Positions 1 to 11,281 of a stretch of 64,000 bases of DNA are shown here, one piece after another (the stretch's first letter is position 1; the number at the start of each line of letters is the position of its first letter). This DNA is from Mimachlamys varia. Lineage: Eukaryota; Mollusca; Bivalvia; Pectinida; Pectinidae. The DNA lies in contig OX392532.1 of assembly GCA_947623455.1 (NCBI GenBank), forward strand, positions 558,001-622,000, read 5' to 3'. The notes under the pieces are model-generated. The model had not been told where the DNA came from. It saw nothing but the letters and a program-made list of their open reading frames with translations, and did no database searches. A program made the position numbers and the translations under genes.

Positions 1-510
1 GATATAGGTTTAGATTTTGATACTGCGTTGCTGCGGAGCTGAAAGTGTATTTACTGCTGGGTAGCAATTTTGTTATTTGTAAGAATGTGCATGTAAGTTA
101 TCAACACAAATGTTTAGAAAAATAAAGTTTTTAATTCTATAAATTAATGCAGCTGATATTTTATATTGATGTGAAATTATGCACTGTTGATCCGAGCGTC
201 TGCATGTGGGACCGTCCTATGTGTTCAGTGATCTATATATAGCGTGCCTGACTGCTAAGCTTACACATGTGTAACTTTATGTACTGTAAAGAGTACTGCC
301 CAGTACAGCTGCTAAAGCTAAATAACGAGTACTGCCCAGTACAGCTGCTAAAGCTAAATAACAGGAGTGTGTATATTGACAAAGAAATGTAAGATGATTC
401 CAACAGAGTGTATTTCATTTATGTGTAAAACACTAGTATGAAACGTATATATATTCATTCTTTTTGACAGGGATGTTCATTTTTCAAACAGACCATAGGC
501 CTACAATTAG
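1..510. other. AT-rich sequence with no gene recognised
   Basis: No coding region is recognised. Short open frames on both strands have no domain-like content. The only structure noted is a 36-bp tandem duplication, listed separately. The frame of the helicase fragment that follows is closed by stops at 496 and 508. Confidence 0.5.
291..362. repeat. 36-bp tandem duplication, two copies
   Basis: A 36-bp unit beginning GAGTACTGCCCAGTACAGCT occurs at 291-326 and again at 327-362 with no visible differences. Inside the unit GTACTG and CAGTAC form a short inverted repeat. Perfect identity suggests a recent duplication. Confidence 0.9.
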
Positions 511-1329
511 CTTCGGAGCATCTCGGTTATAATCTCATATACGCATGTGCACGTCTGTTTTTTCCCGCGTTCGGAACACTCTTTTTCTTGCTGTTTGCTG
601 TCGAGCACGGAAAGATTATTATATGATTCTGATGCTGATTACTCGCATATTCTTCCCATATGTCCGACATTAAAGCAAGTGGAATTTTTCAATAATAAAC
701 AACTTGATAAGCTTAGTTGTTCTATTAATATTCCAGCTGGTCACTTTTTCTCAGCATCAGATGAAAACCCCTTGGGTATAGTGAATGAAAATTTCATACT
801 TTTTGATGATAATATAGCTGGTGGTTTAAAAAGAAATCTTATTCTTTGTATTGGTGCTAGGGTCATGTTAGTAAGGAATATCAATACAAATGATGGTTTG
901 GTTAATGGTGCAATGGGCGTTATCATGGACATAGAATTTACAAATTCTATGGATGTACCATCTACAGTGAATGTTAACTTTGATAACCCAAATGTTGGTC
1001 GCCTATACTTTAAAAACAAAAAAGTAAGTGCAAATTCTGTTTCTATTTCAATGATTGAACATGAATTTGTTTATCGTGGACGTCGCATAGTCAGGACGCA
1101 ATTTCCATTAATATTGGCGTGGGCATGTACTATACATAAAGTTAAAGGTATTTCATTAGATTCTGCAGCTATTGATTTAGGTACTAAAGTATTTGATTTT
1201 GGAATGGCATATGTGGCTCTAATTCGAGTGCGGACTCTTTCTGGTTTGATGTTAATCAGTTTAGATCCTTCAAAGATAAAAGCATCTGAAACAGTGATTG
1301 AAGAATATGAAAGATTGGATTTATTGTGA
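511..1329 (+). pseudogene. PIF1-type helicase C-terminal fragment, probable decayed Helitron
   Basis: The open frame encodes the C-terminal third of a PIF1-family helicase of the kind carried by Helitron transposons. Seen directly: an N-terminal segment with CPTLKQVEFFNNKQL, the block IGARVMLVRNINTNDGLVNG, then the motif V and VI regions AWACTIHKVKG and AYVALIRVR, and a tail LISLDPSKIKA. The Walker A and B motifs and the Rep endonuclease are absent, so the copy is 5'-truncated. The frame has no ATG at its head: it opens after a stop at 508-510, and 547 is a GTG. Two normally conserved positions are changed: the Gln of the TIHKxQG motif is Lys, and the Ser of ALSR is Ile. Both should harm helicase activity. 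I did not find a convincing Helitron 3' end (hairpin plus CTRR). A host PIF1 gene is less likely, given the lack of upstream exons and the changed motifs. Confidence 0.75.
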
Positions 1330-2279
1330 AAAGATGCATTTACCCAGGGACCTAACGTACAATATATAGGTTGAAAACTCCTTCTTTTCCTTAGAAAATC
1401 AAGTTTAAATCACACTTCATTAAGTATGTGGAGAGGTATATTTATGGGAGTCCCTAATTGTTGATGCATCTTTCAATACCAACACTGTTATTCCTAATAT
1501 AGATACTCAAGTGATACCTAGTCCCGGTCTTGATCTTTACATATTGTTACATAACAAGGTGCATTACATTTTTGTAGTTGTTAGATGTTGGTATATAAAT
1601 CATTCAAAAACAAGACATTGAAAACAAATATAGTGTTTACTGTTCAATTACATTTGAAGTCTGAACACAATACATTCAATATCGGAAATTATACATGTTC
1701 CAACTTGTTGCGATATAATCTTCAAAGTATTATTATCCATTGTATGTGAAGTGAAGATAACATTCTACATATCCCGTTTATCTCAAAGTTTTAATATTTT
1801 GTACCTGTCATGATTGTTGCATACTGCGAAATAAACCATTTTGTTTATTTATAGCAAACTATTATGTCGTTAAAAATATGTATCTACATTAATCTGTGAA
1901 AAATGCTTTCATTAAACTTTGATTGAAAGTGCCTTTCAAGTTCTGCATGATCTAAATGCTGTGTTTGTTTTGTAATGTTATGGAATAAATTTGTTATAAC
2001 GTTCAATCAATGTTTATTTTCTTTGCAACATTTATTTATTTTGATAATAAACTGCTGGAATTAACCCCCACTCCGTGTGCAGTCTGGAACATTTTGAAGG
2101 TCAATCTCCCCTGAACATCATGTGGAAACCCGTCCCCAGATATACCAAGCTAGGGGTGATATACCTTTCTCAAACACACCCACAAGTAGTATAGGACAGC
2201 CTGTTAACTCAATTTAAATGCGAAATACAAACTGTCCCAGGTGAGGTTCCAACCTGCAACTCTCGGTTCTTCACAATTA
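1330..2279. other. AT-rich non-coding stretch
   Basis: No gene, RNA or clear repeat is recognised. If the helicase fragment belongs to a Helitron, its 3' end would lie here, but no convincing terminal hairpin followed by CTRR was found. Confidence 0.4.
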
Positions 2280-2339
2280 AGATGAAACATGGCGAACTTT
2301 TCTTTCATTGTACGATGCTTTCTTTAAATATTTCCTGTA

Positions 2340-2475
2340 TAAGAGATGTTTTTAACAGCTTTCCGGCCCAGTTTGACGCCACTTGAATCATTTTCAATTC
2401 TTTGGATTTTTCTGCCAAAAATTTCTTGTTAATTAGTTACCGCTCAGGTTTACTTGGTTTAAAGGGGCATCCCGG
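2340..2475. repeat. Copy of a MITE-internal segment shared with 49020-49120
   Basis: The stretch around TTTCAATTCTTTGGATTTTT through TAGTTACCGCTCAG closely matches 49020-49120, including the preceding ACAGCTTT. The 49-kb copy lies inside a MITE with terminal inverted repeats and TTAA ends. Here only the 3' part is recognised, and it ends near a TTTAAAGGGGC that resembles a TTAA-type terminus. Confidence 0.6.
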
Positions 2476-2486
2476 GGAAGTCTACA

Positions 2487-3600
2487 ATGAAGTTCTTGAA
2501 TGTACATGCTGTCTGCACCACCAGATACATTTCCCTGTTATTTCAATATTCAAAGTCTACTCAAAATGTGTTTATTAGCCACTTGAAAAATTGCATTCCT
2601 CGGGAAAGCCCGATAAAAATAGCGCTGATCACGCGTCAATCAGGTGACTATTTTGTCGCAAGTCGACGAGGGGCCCAAAGGGAGGGGACGCGTAATGTAT
2701 AGGTCCGATGATGAACCAGACACAAAATCCGTGTATACATTTTTTTGAATCATATTCACGTTAATAATCAGACGCTAATTACACACGATAATCATATGGA
2801 GAAATTTATGTCGACATCTATGCATCATTTATCGACATCAGTACCTGGATACAACCATGCATCGCCAGACTGCACTCTTACATTGTACGTTAACAGTGTC
2901 ATGTGGGTTTCCGACGATGACAACCATAGGGCAAACCTTAATTTCTGTAAAAAGTTATCTTCACGAATCCTCATTTAGAACCATTTCACAAAAGGTGTAC
3001 ATGCATTTTAAAGTACAAAAATAAAATGAAAGGATTACGATTTTTGTTATACAACTCGATGTCTTGAAGATTTTTTTTCAGACTATCTATATATTCATCT
3101 AAAATCTATCCAACTTTCAGCGTCAACATACTTTAACACTTACAATTATGTATCAGGGAAGTCCGTACACTAGAACACATGTATAATATATATAGAAAAT
3201 TTGGAACTTGTCGAGAAGATAATTGTCCAATACTTAATCCATTTGTATATGTTATGATAGCTCCGTTTTCATTTTACTTTTTTTTTATGTAAATTTAAAG
3301 GTTCGTTAACATTTTCAACACAACTGCAGACATGGGATATACATGTATATGATTTTTTTTTTTTTATATAAATTAATGACTTCATATATTTTGATTCATA
3401 TCAAATTCACTACCGGGGTCCAAACCCGATACTATTTGTACAATCCGTATTTTATAGATTAGGTATGAAAAGCATTTTTTATCCGCACAGGATGACATAA
3501 ATTTATTCATTTTGTCCAAATTGAATCTGTATGTAATTATACATTAAACCAGAGACGTATAAAGCCACGTCTCTGATTAAACTCAATCGCACCTATACCG
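2487..3600. other. Gene-free AT-rich stretch
   Basis: Short frames at 2487-2702 and 2745-2978 have no recognisable content. A hairpin is present at about 3552-3578, where AGAGACGT pairs with ACGTCTCT. A similar hairpin with similar downstream bases occurs at about 26365-26395. Confidence 0.4.
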
Positions 3601-3617
3601 GCGTTTTAAAACGTAAC

Positions 3618-3666
3618 CTCCTCCTCCACCCCCTCCACCCACCCCCCCCCCCCCCCCCCCCCCCCC
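3618..3666. repeat. C-rich tract ending in a 25-base poly-C run
   Basis: A CT/CA-rich lead-in is followed by an uninterrupted run of about 25 C at 3642-3666. The G-rich complement could form a quadruplex. The exact run length is assembly-sensitive. Confidence 0.85.
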
Positions 3667-4297
3667 ATACGGATTTTCTTGTATGTGAAAAGGTCTTTCT
3701 CTTCAGCAATATAATTAAATTATGCCGTTTTACTGAAATATTATAAAGGGAATATTGCAAAACACGCTTTTAAGTTTTACACACGCATTTCATGTAACAG
3801 AGGAATGAAAGAGTTATCCCTTGGGAGGCCCCAAAACCAAATCAAAACTGTGTCACCGGCTATCCAGAAGAAAACTGTAACATGCAAACAATTTGGCTGT
3901 TAGTTTCTCCCTTGAATACTTCTCATCCCTCATTATGCTTCCGTAATATAATCCTTACGTTGAAGTTTGACCATACGGCCACTTTTCGCTTGGTAGATAC
4001 ATGTAGGTCACGCGGATCGCCATTTTTTTGTTTACCGATGTGGCTTGTTATGCGCATGCGTTATCATATGTGATGCAAACAAATTTACATGTCCAAATCG
4101 TTGATCAACGAATAGTGATTCCCTTTTTTAATTATTAATTAAAGTTTTTGGGAACATATTTCAGCGTAAATCGCCCATTAATTTTCCACAAGATTATACG
4201 TTTAATTCATGTATACAATAATTCTAAATAAGCATAAAAAAATATAGTTTTACCGTGATGCCTCTTTAAGACTTATTTTGCATTGTTATCAACTGGA
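3667..4297. other. Non-coding stretch before the 39-bp array
   Basis: No exon of the plus-strand gene is recognised here, although the phase of the exon at 5504 requires at least one upstream coding exon. It may lie outside the window or be too diverged to see. Confidence 0.35.
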
Positions 4298-5503
4298 CAT
4301 GTCAACACTGCTTCTATTTATCAACAGATATGGTAGCATGTCAACACTGCTTCTATTTATCAACAGATATGGTGGCATGTCAACACTGCTTCTCTTTATC
4401 AACAGATATGGTAGCATGTCAACACTGCTTCTCTTTATCAACAGATATGGTGGCATTTCAACACTGCTTCTCTTTATCAACAGATATGGTGGCATTTCAA
4501 CACTGCTTCTCTTTATCAACAGATATGGTGGCATGTCAACACTGCTTCTCTTAATCAACAGATATGGTGGCATGTCAACACTGCTTCTCTTTACCAACAG
4601 ATATGGTGGCATGTCAACACTGCTTCTCTTTATCAACAGATATGGTGGCATGTCAACACTGCTTCTCTTTATCAACAGATATGGTAGCATGTCAACAATG
4701 CTTCTCTTTATCAACAGATATGGTGGCATGTCAACACTGCTTCTCTTTATCAACAGATATGGTGGAATGTCAACACTGCTTCTCTTTATCAACAGATATG
4801 GTTGCATGTCAACACAAACACTGCTTCTCTTTATTAATAGATATGGTGGCATGTCAACACTGCTTTTCTTTATCAACAGATATGGTGGCATGTCAACACT
4901 GCTTCTCTTTATCAACAGATATGGTGGCATGTCAACACTGCTTCTCTTTATCAACATATATGTTGGCATGTCAACACTGCTTCTCTTTATCAACAGATAT
5001 GGTGGCATGTCAACACTGCTTCTCTTTATCAACAGATATGGTGGCATTTCAACACTGCTTCTCTTTATCAACATATATGTTGGCATGTCAACACTGCTTC
5101 TCTTTATCAACAGATATGGTGGCATGTCAACACTGCTTCTCTTTATCAACAGATATAGTGGCATGTCAATACTGCTTCTCTTTATCAACAGATATGGTGG
5201 CATGTCAACACTGCTTTTCTTTATCAACAGATATGGTGGCATGTCAACACTGCTTCTCTTTATCAACAGATATAGTGGCATGTCAACACTGCTTCTCTTT
5301 ATCAACAGATATGGTGGCATGTCAACACTGCTTTTCTTTATCAACAGATATGGTAGCATGTCAACACTGCTTCTCTTTATCAACAGATATGGTGGCATGT
5401 CAACACTGCTTTTCTTTATCAACAGATATGGTAGCATGTCAACACTGCTTCTCTTTATCAACAGATATAGTGGCATGTCAACACTGCTTTTCTTTATCAA
5501 TAG
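4298..5503 (+). repeat. 39-bp minisatellite, about 31 copies, carrying a splice acceptor
   Basis: The unit contains ATGTCAACACTGCTTCTCTT then TATCAACAGATATGGTGGC and repeats about 31 times with few substitutions. One unit is enlarged near 4811-4820. Because 39 is a multiple of three, long frames stay open on both strands, but these are a by-product of periodicity. Each unit contains a pyrimidine tract followed by CAG and ATATGGTGGC. That is the same acceptor and first exon bases as the real exon starting at 5504, so the array appears seeded at that intron-exon boundary. Confidence 0.9.
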
Positions 5504-5591
5504 ATATGGTGGCCTATTTTGATGAAGACTGTAATGGAGTGAAATGTTCTGAACTTGATGTCATGAAAATGTCTGGCAAACCCTTCACAAG
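5504..5591 (+). CDS. Exon of a plus-strand gene, candidate RAP-domain (FASTK-like) protein, part 1
   Basis: Right after the 39-bp array the reading frame leaves the repeat pattern and encodes non-repetitive sequence including YFDEDCNGVKC and MKMSGKPFTR, then reaches a donor AAG|GTAATT at 5591/5592. The preceding TTTATCAATAG is a plausible acceptor, giving a phase-1 start; an earlier acceptor inside the array is possible. The exon ends with two bases of a codon. These are completed by the first base of the exon at 9365 to give Arg, which is the main evidence that the two belong together. The residues fit the region just before a FASTK-family RAP domain, but this part alone is not diagnostic. 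Confidence 0.55.
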
Positions 5592-5595
5592 GTAA

Positions 5596-6802
5596 TTACT
5601 AAGTGACAGTACTACCATACAATTTGTATCTGCTATATATATTAAAGTACAACGTTCACCTGTCTTTATTATTTCACCTGAGACAAACTGCTTGTTATCT
5701 GTTGTCCATCCGCCGCCCATCATCTGTCAACATTTTTTTAAATGACTTCTTAAAAATTTGAGTACCTCCACTATTTGAAAGACATGCCTTTAAAAAAAAC
5801 CATGAAAAATGCTATGAAAATGCCATGACCTAGCTATTCATGGCCATGAAAGTTTATTTGCTAATATACAATTTCAGTCTAATGGCCATGAAAAGTGTCA
5901 TGAACATGATATCAACATGTATTTAATAGCCATAAATTTCAGTAATGTGTTGTTTCACGACCATGAAGTAGAAGTTTTAAATTAGCTGCGTAAGAATTTA
6001 ACCTTTTTTTTCATGGTCATGAATGCTTTCATCTAGCTGATCAGAACCAACCTTTCAACCAGCCAATCAAAAACCAACCTTACATCATACCAAATGAAAG
6101 AAATTCTTAAAGGAACATAACTCAAGGACTTGCATGTGTTTTCTGTTTTACCAGTGTATTAGCATATTGTAGATAGATACATATGTAGAGGGCACAGTGT
6201 CTTCAGATGTTTTTCTTGATAGTTTGAATTTATTTATAATCATTATCAGAAAAGTTCCAAAATCGCTGTCTGTAACTTTGTCGTTAATTTCTTTGAATTC
6301 TACATGGAACAAAAGTAAATGTTTTGATAATACACTAACAATCAGAGATCTAGTAGTCACATTTTAAAAGACATGGACATGAAATATTGCACATACTAGT
6401 CGTTTAAAGTAGACAAATTGTTGAATTTATGAAAGTGCTTTAAAGACCTTTTCACTCTTTGAAGTAAGAAACCTCAGATGTAAGCCCTTATCTAACCTAT
6501 TTTATGTCGGTCTCCCCTCTCCTATATACAGTAGGGGATACCAGGCCATATAACAACAAGGACTAACCACAACTTTGTAGAGTTAAGCATTAGCTGTTAC
6601 TTCACAACACAGACTATATAATGACTATATAACTGCCCACAACACTGTATGGAGGTTTCTATCTATACACTGCTTTACAAAATGTCCATAGAATTCCTGT
6701 CCCTATAAGGGTTCCATTAGAGTGAAAATGAAATTTAAGCACATATTTGAATTTTTTTAATGAACTCAATACTCTGAAAAGCTGAGTGAAATCATATCTT
6801 AT
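5596..6802 (+). other. Intron sequence of the plus-strand gene
   Basis: This is the start of the intron between exons 5504-5591 and 9365-9485. It is AT-rich and no second gene is seen. Around 5780-6030 the words CCATGAAA and ATGGCCATGAAA recur, which may be an old degenerate repeat. The intron is later interrupted by a LINE. Confidence 0.4.
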
Positions 6803-6814
6803 GAGGTAAACCCT

Positions 6815-9196
6815 GGTCATCGGTGGAACACTCTTCCCACACCGGGACATCCACAAGCTCACATGGTGTTCCCCAAATGGAAGAGACAAAAACCAGATCG
6901 ACCATTTGATGATCAATGGAACATGGAGAAGATCGTTACAAGATGTCAAAGTCAGGAGAGGAGCAGATGTCGGCAGTGATCACCATCTTGTCACAGCAAC
7001 TCTAAAGCTGAAACTGAGAAGGAATGGGCCTGGCAAGATAAGACAACAGCAATTCGATGTAGACAAACTACAGGACCCAAAAACAAAGAGTGCCTTCAAC
7101 CTCCAACTGAAGAACAAGTTTAAAGATCTAGCAGATATGGAGAACCACACACCACCTGATAACAATGAAATCAACATCATGTGGGAACAGGTCAAAACAG
7201 CCTACACACAAACCAGCGAGGCCTGCCTGGGACACAGACAGAAGATAAAGAAAGAGTGGATAACAACAGATACATGGAGAGCAATTGAGAGCAGGAGAGC
7301 CCTGAAGAAGAAATTCATGGACAGCAAGTCAGAGAGACTGAAGGAGAGAAGCAAACAGCAGTACCGAGAGGCCATTCAAAATGTGAAAAAGATGACAAGG
7401 GCAGATAAGCGGGCCTACATGGAAGACCTAGCAAATCAGGCAGAGGAAGCTGCCAACAGAGGAGAGCAGGGGCTGGTATACAAAATCACCAAGCTCATCA
7501 GCGGCAAATACAGGGGAACCACTGACACCCCTATTGTAAACAAGCAAGGGAAGCTTCTCACCACCGAAAAAGAACAAGAGGCAAGATGGGCAGAACATTT
7601 CAGCGAGGTTCTGAACAGACCACCACCACCAACAGAAGCAGAGGTAGAGGAGACCGGTGCCGAACTAGATGTCAACACCACACCACCAAAAAAGGAAGAA
7701 ATAGTGGCGGCCATAAAATCCCTGAAGAACAGAAAAGCCCCGGGACAGGACAGTCTTAACGCAGAGCTCTTCAAAGCAGATCCAGAGTTTGCAGCACAAA
7801 TTCTTCAGCCCCTACTAACAGCTATATGGGAAGAAAAAGAGCTACCTGAAGACTGGACAGAGGGCATCATTGTAAAGATCCCGAAAAAAGGAGCCCTAAG
7901 CAATTGCAACAACTGGAGAGTAATCACCCTTCTGTCTATCCCCAGCAAGATACTAGCCAAGACCATCATCAGGCGGATCTCAGAAGCAGTAGATCAGCGA
8001 CTGAGACAAGAGCAGGCAGGATTCCGAAAAGGAAGAGGATGCATAGACCAGATCTTCACTCTGCGAAACATCATAGAACAGTGCACAGAATGGCAGAGGC
8101 AGCTTTACATCAACTACGTCGACTTCGAAAAAGCGTTCGACAGCATCCACCGAGAAAGTCTTTGGCGCATACTTAGAGCATATGGAATCCCACAACAGAT
8201 TGTCCTGGTCATCAAAAGTTTCTACAAGAACTTCAAATGCAGAGTGGGCAACAGTGACATCAGCTTCAATGTAAAGACCGGTGTAAGGCAGGGTTGCTGT
8301 ATGTCGTCGCTGCTCTTCAACCTGACAATAGACTGGGTAATGCGAAAAACAACAGCAGACCAACCACGAGGCATCAGGTGGACCCTCTTCTCGGTACTAG
8401 AGGACCTAGATTTTGCTGACGATCTGGCCTTGCTATCACACACACACCAGCAGATGCAAGAGAAAACATCCAGACTCAGCATGTATGCACAGCAAGTAGG
8501 TCTGAAGATCAACCAGAAAAAGACAGAGGTGATGATGCTAAATGTGTCCAATCCATCACCAGTGAAAGTGAACGGAGAAGTCCTCCCAACAACTGAAGAG
8601 TTCACTTACCTCGGAAGTACAGTCAAACATAATGGTGGAGCAAGCAGTGACATCAAGAATCACCTCAGTAAAGCCAGGAATGCCTTCAGAATGCTGAACA
8701 ATGTTTGGAAATCGTCCCAGTACAGCACCAAGACCAAACTAAGGCTGTACCAGAGCTGCGTACTTTCCACATTACTGTACGGCTCAGAATGTTGGCGAAT
8801 GACTGAGAGTGACCTCAACAAACTATCCACCTTTCACACCAAAAACCTCAGAAGGATCCTACGTATATTCTGGCCTGAGACCATCTCCAATCAAGAACTC
8901 CTCGCCCATTGCAATCAAGAGAGCATGGAAACCATCATCATGCGACGGCGATGGAATGGATCGGCCATGTGATGAGAAGAGATCCGAACAACATCACCCG
9001 CATAGCCCTTCACTGGACACCGGAGGGGAGACGGAAGCGAGGTAGACCCAAGAACACCTGGCGTTGGACTGTGGAAGGGGAACTCAGGACCCTACATCAT
9101 ACCTGGGGGACCGTTCAAAAGCTAGCCCAGAACAGACAAGAGTGGCGATCCTATGTTGCTGCCCTACATGCCAACTGGCATAACGGGCATAAGTAA
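6815..9196 (+). pseudogene. LINE ORF2: partial endonuclease plus reverse transcriptase, frameshifted
   Basis: Translation gives the end of an APE endonuclease (WCSPNGRDKNQIDHLMING, then GSDHHLV), a basic linker, and a full reverse transcriptase with KAPGQDSLNAELF, AGFRKGRGCIDQIF, YVDFEKAFDS, GVRQGCCMSSLLFNL and the catalytic LDFADDLALLS. A C-terminal region reads EFTYLGSTV and LYGSECW. A frameshift near 8950 moves the frame: the first frame stops at 8970-8972, and the second continues through WIGHVMRRDPNNITRIAL to the natural C-terminus near 9196. This tail is typical of the element class. The copy is therefore truncated and carries one late frameshift, while the catalytic aspartates are intact. 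It was assigned to the RTE group by overall RT style and tail; a related non-LTR clade remains possible. Confidence 0.85.
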
Positions 9197-9208
9197 GTAA
9201 GTAAGTAA
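6815..9208 (+). mobile_element. 5'-truncated RTE-like LINE with 12-bp target site duplication
   Basis: The insertion is bounded by the direct repeat GAGGTAAACCCT at 6803-6814 and 9209-9220, and it ends in a (TAAG)n tail just before the right repeat. A short tandem-repeat tail is typical of RTE-clade LINEs. The 5' end is truncated within the endonuclease domain: translation enters at the C-terminal part of an APE-type endonuclease. The element lies inside the intron of the plus-strand gene in the same orientation. The clear target duplication suggests a fairly young insertion. Confidence 0.85.
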
Positions 9209-9220
9209 GAGGTAAACCCT

Positions 9221-9364
9221 TATCATGAGTAAAACATTGGACAGGGGATTGATGCATGAATAGCAAAAAAAATATAAAAAATCAGGTTTGTATATAGTAA
9301 AGGCAGTGAATACTTCAATCAAGAACATACCATTTAGGTTTATCGATTTCTTTAATACTTTCAG
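9221..9364 (+). other. Intron end with acceptor
   Basis: A short pyrimidine-rich stretch (TTTCTTTAATACTTTCAG) ends at 9364 and makes a good 3' splice site for the exon that follows. Confidence 0.55.
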
Positions 9365-9485
9365 AATTGCAGTTCTTTTCCTTCACAAAGATCATTATCT
9401 TTGGGGCAGCAAACTCATCTCCATTGACTTTGAAAGTAATCAGAAGAAGGCTATGCTCCGCGCTAAAGGATACAAGGTTGTTGTG
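9365..9485 (+). CDS. Exon of the plus-strand gene, candidate RAP domain, part 2
   Basis: The exon is bounded by TTTCAG and GTAGGT. Its first base completes the split Arg codon, and the next 40 codons include IAVLFLHKDHYLWGSKLISI and MLRAKGYKVVV. The pattern of a hydrophobic strand IAVLFL, a charged stretch, a Lys-rich helix and then GYKVVVV resembles the RAP domain of FASTK-family mitochondrial RNA-binding proteins, where 'RIAL.FLD...' is followed by 'KKRHLE.LGY.V'. The residue spacing fits. The usual aromatic Trp after the last strand is not evident, so the assignment is tentative. The exon ends in phase 0 and joins the exon at 14961 without a break. Confidence 0.6.
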
Positions 9486-9644
9486 GTAGGTATTTGAATA
9501 TTGTAATAGTGAAAAAGTGAAAACATTCATTATTATTTGAAAATTGTATAGACTTCAGAATTCTTGTCAAAGCAAAAATTCCCACCCAGGAAAATTTCCA
9601 TTTTTAGTGGTTAAAGATTGCACCATGATGACAAGCATGATTAA

Positions 9645-9893
9645 GCCATCTGTTGGATGATGTCCCTTTCATACATGTATCGTACGCCATGTGTTGGATG
9701 ACGTCCCTTTCATACATGTTGTAAGCCATATGTTGGATGATGTCCCGTTCATACATGTATCATACGCCATCTGTTGGATGATGTCCCTTTCATACATGTT
9801 AACGTTGTACGCCATGTGTTGGATGATGTCCCGTTCATACATGTATCATACGCCATGTGTTGGATGATGTCCCGTTCATACATGTATCCTCAG
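9645..9893. repeat. About six copies of a 39-45-bp tandem repeat
   Basis: TGTTGGATGATGTCCC(T/G)TTC followed by ATACATGTATC recurs at about 9650, 9692, 9731, 9772, 9817 and 9859 with small length changes. It lies in the last intron of the plus-strand gene. Confidence 0.85.
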
Positions 9894-9908
9894 TAACAAG
9901 CTTCATTT

Positions 9909-10500
9909 TTTAGCTTATCATCATCAGATGGTGGGTTATTCTAAATACCCTGGTCCAGCGTCTCTCTGTCCTTACACAATTCTTGTGATTGCTATTTCTT
10001 GTAAGTGCTGAATGGCTGGTTCCTAGTTTTGTATTGTCTGTTTTTTCAACTGATCCAATAATTGTTATAGCCTCAGGACCAGATGACCACCATGGAATTT
10101 GACTGTAAGATGATGTAACACACACACATGCTGCACTTTTTATACTCCCCACAACAAAGTTAGGTTGTGTATGTCTGTCTGTGGACACAATGATGTACAT
10201 GATAATCCTTTCAAATTACTGAAGGAATTTCAACGAAACTTGGTGGCAATAATCCTTATACATTGTAGACGTGCGTAATTTATATCAAGATGCTAAATTT
10301 TGGTTGCCATGGTAACCAGGTCACTATACTTCAATTTTGGGGTAACGCCTACTAAACCAGTGAACCAATTTCAATGAAGCTTCTCATGAATGTTAGGGAC
10401 CATGTGGAGATGTGTAGATAAGCATGCAAGTTATTTTATGCTTTTGGTTGCCATGGTAACCAGGTCACTATAAACAGGTATTTGTTGGAAAATTTTGGCT
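9909..10500. repeat. Dispersed bivalve-type repeats
   Basis: The stretch at 9909-9960 (TTTTTAGCTTATCATCATCA then GATGGTGGG) matches the start of the repeat at 22571. From about 10108, a TGATGTAACACACACACATG region followed by TGCTGCACTTTTTATA resembles the Penelope-like debris at 28450. From 10150 the sequence carries two copies of TTGGTTGCCATGGTAACCAG followed by GTCACTATA, at about 10302 and 10445. No protein is encoded. Confidence 0.6.
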
Positions 10501-10640
10501 GGAAAACTTATACATAGAATTATTCTGACAACATACATGAAATATGTACAGGATTTACATCCTTTGGTAGTCAGCTCGTAATAAACTTATTAAAATAGTT
10601 AAAATTGTGAAGTTCACAGCTTGATTTTCTCCTTGAAACA

Positions 10641-10865
10641 TTACTTTTGTAGCTGATTTTTCCAATATTCATCAAGTTCATATCTTAATTGTTTAATTGA
10701 AATCGTTTTTACAACATTAAATGAGGGACTATTCCACATATCCACAATTCTCTGCTCGAAAGAATATTTTATGACATCTAATCTTGAGAAACCTTTATAT
10801 ACATGTATTTTAAAGTTATGTCCTCGAGTACTTGGCCCTACATATACTGAAAACAAGTTCGCCAC
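10641..10865 (-). pseudogene. C-terminal tail of a decayed LINE reverse transcriptase
   Basis: The 74-residue frame contains TRGHNFKIHVYKGFSRLDV, KYSFEQRIVDMWNS and YELDEYWKNQ. This is the typical end of non-LTR retrotransposon ORF2 proteins of the 'RTRGHSLKL...VRKYFFSQRVVDLWNSLP...F...LDKYW' type. Only the last part is present. The usual Leu-Pro after WNS is changed, and no RT catalytic core is found nearby. Confidence 0.65.
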
Positions 10866-10869
10866 TTCT

Positions 10870-11281
10870 TTGTCATATTTCCCGTCATATTACCTCTATG
10901 ATGTTACCACAAGACCTGTCATGCTAACGTTGGTAGTGAGAGTTATCCTAAACCTGTGAACCAATTTCAATGTAACTTCACAACAATGTTAGGGACGATG
11001 TGTAGATGTATACCTGTAGATCTGCAGATAAAAAATTGTTCATCATTAACATTGCCTTATAAAAGTTTTAATTGCCATTGGTCAGGGAGTGAGGGGTAAT
11101 TCATTACCTATTGGCTTACCGTTCTCGTTTAATTCAGTAATAGATACAGTAAATTAGTTTCTGATAACTATATCTTCAAAAAAGTTTATGTACTTGAAGG
11201 ATCCTGCAAATTGTCATATGCAGGTTCCACTCAGTGCTTAATGTTGCTTGGTCAAGTTTATTGAACTGATCAGAAAAACAA
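10870..11281 (+). other. Intron sequence, no feature recognised
   Basis: AT-rich sequence between the LINE tail and the 36/38-bp array. No exon-like frame with good splice sites was found. Confidence 0.4.

Noticed and set aside
4278..5595. Long open frames of 343-414 residues on both strands with a 13-residue repeat
   Set aside because: They arise from a 39-bp tandem unit that happens to lack stops in several frames. Frames are open on both strands at once and no non-repeat domain is attached, apart from the short exon at 5504.
7436..8605. Minus-strand frames of 112-127 residues
   Set aside because: Shadows of the LINE reverse transcriptase coding strand.
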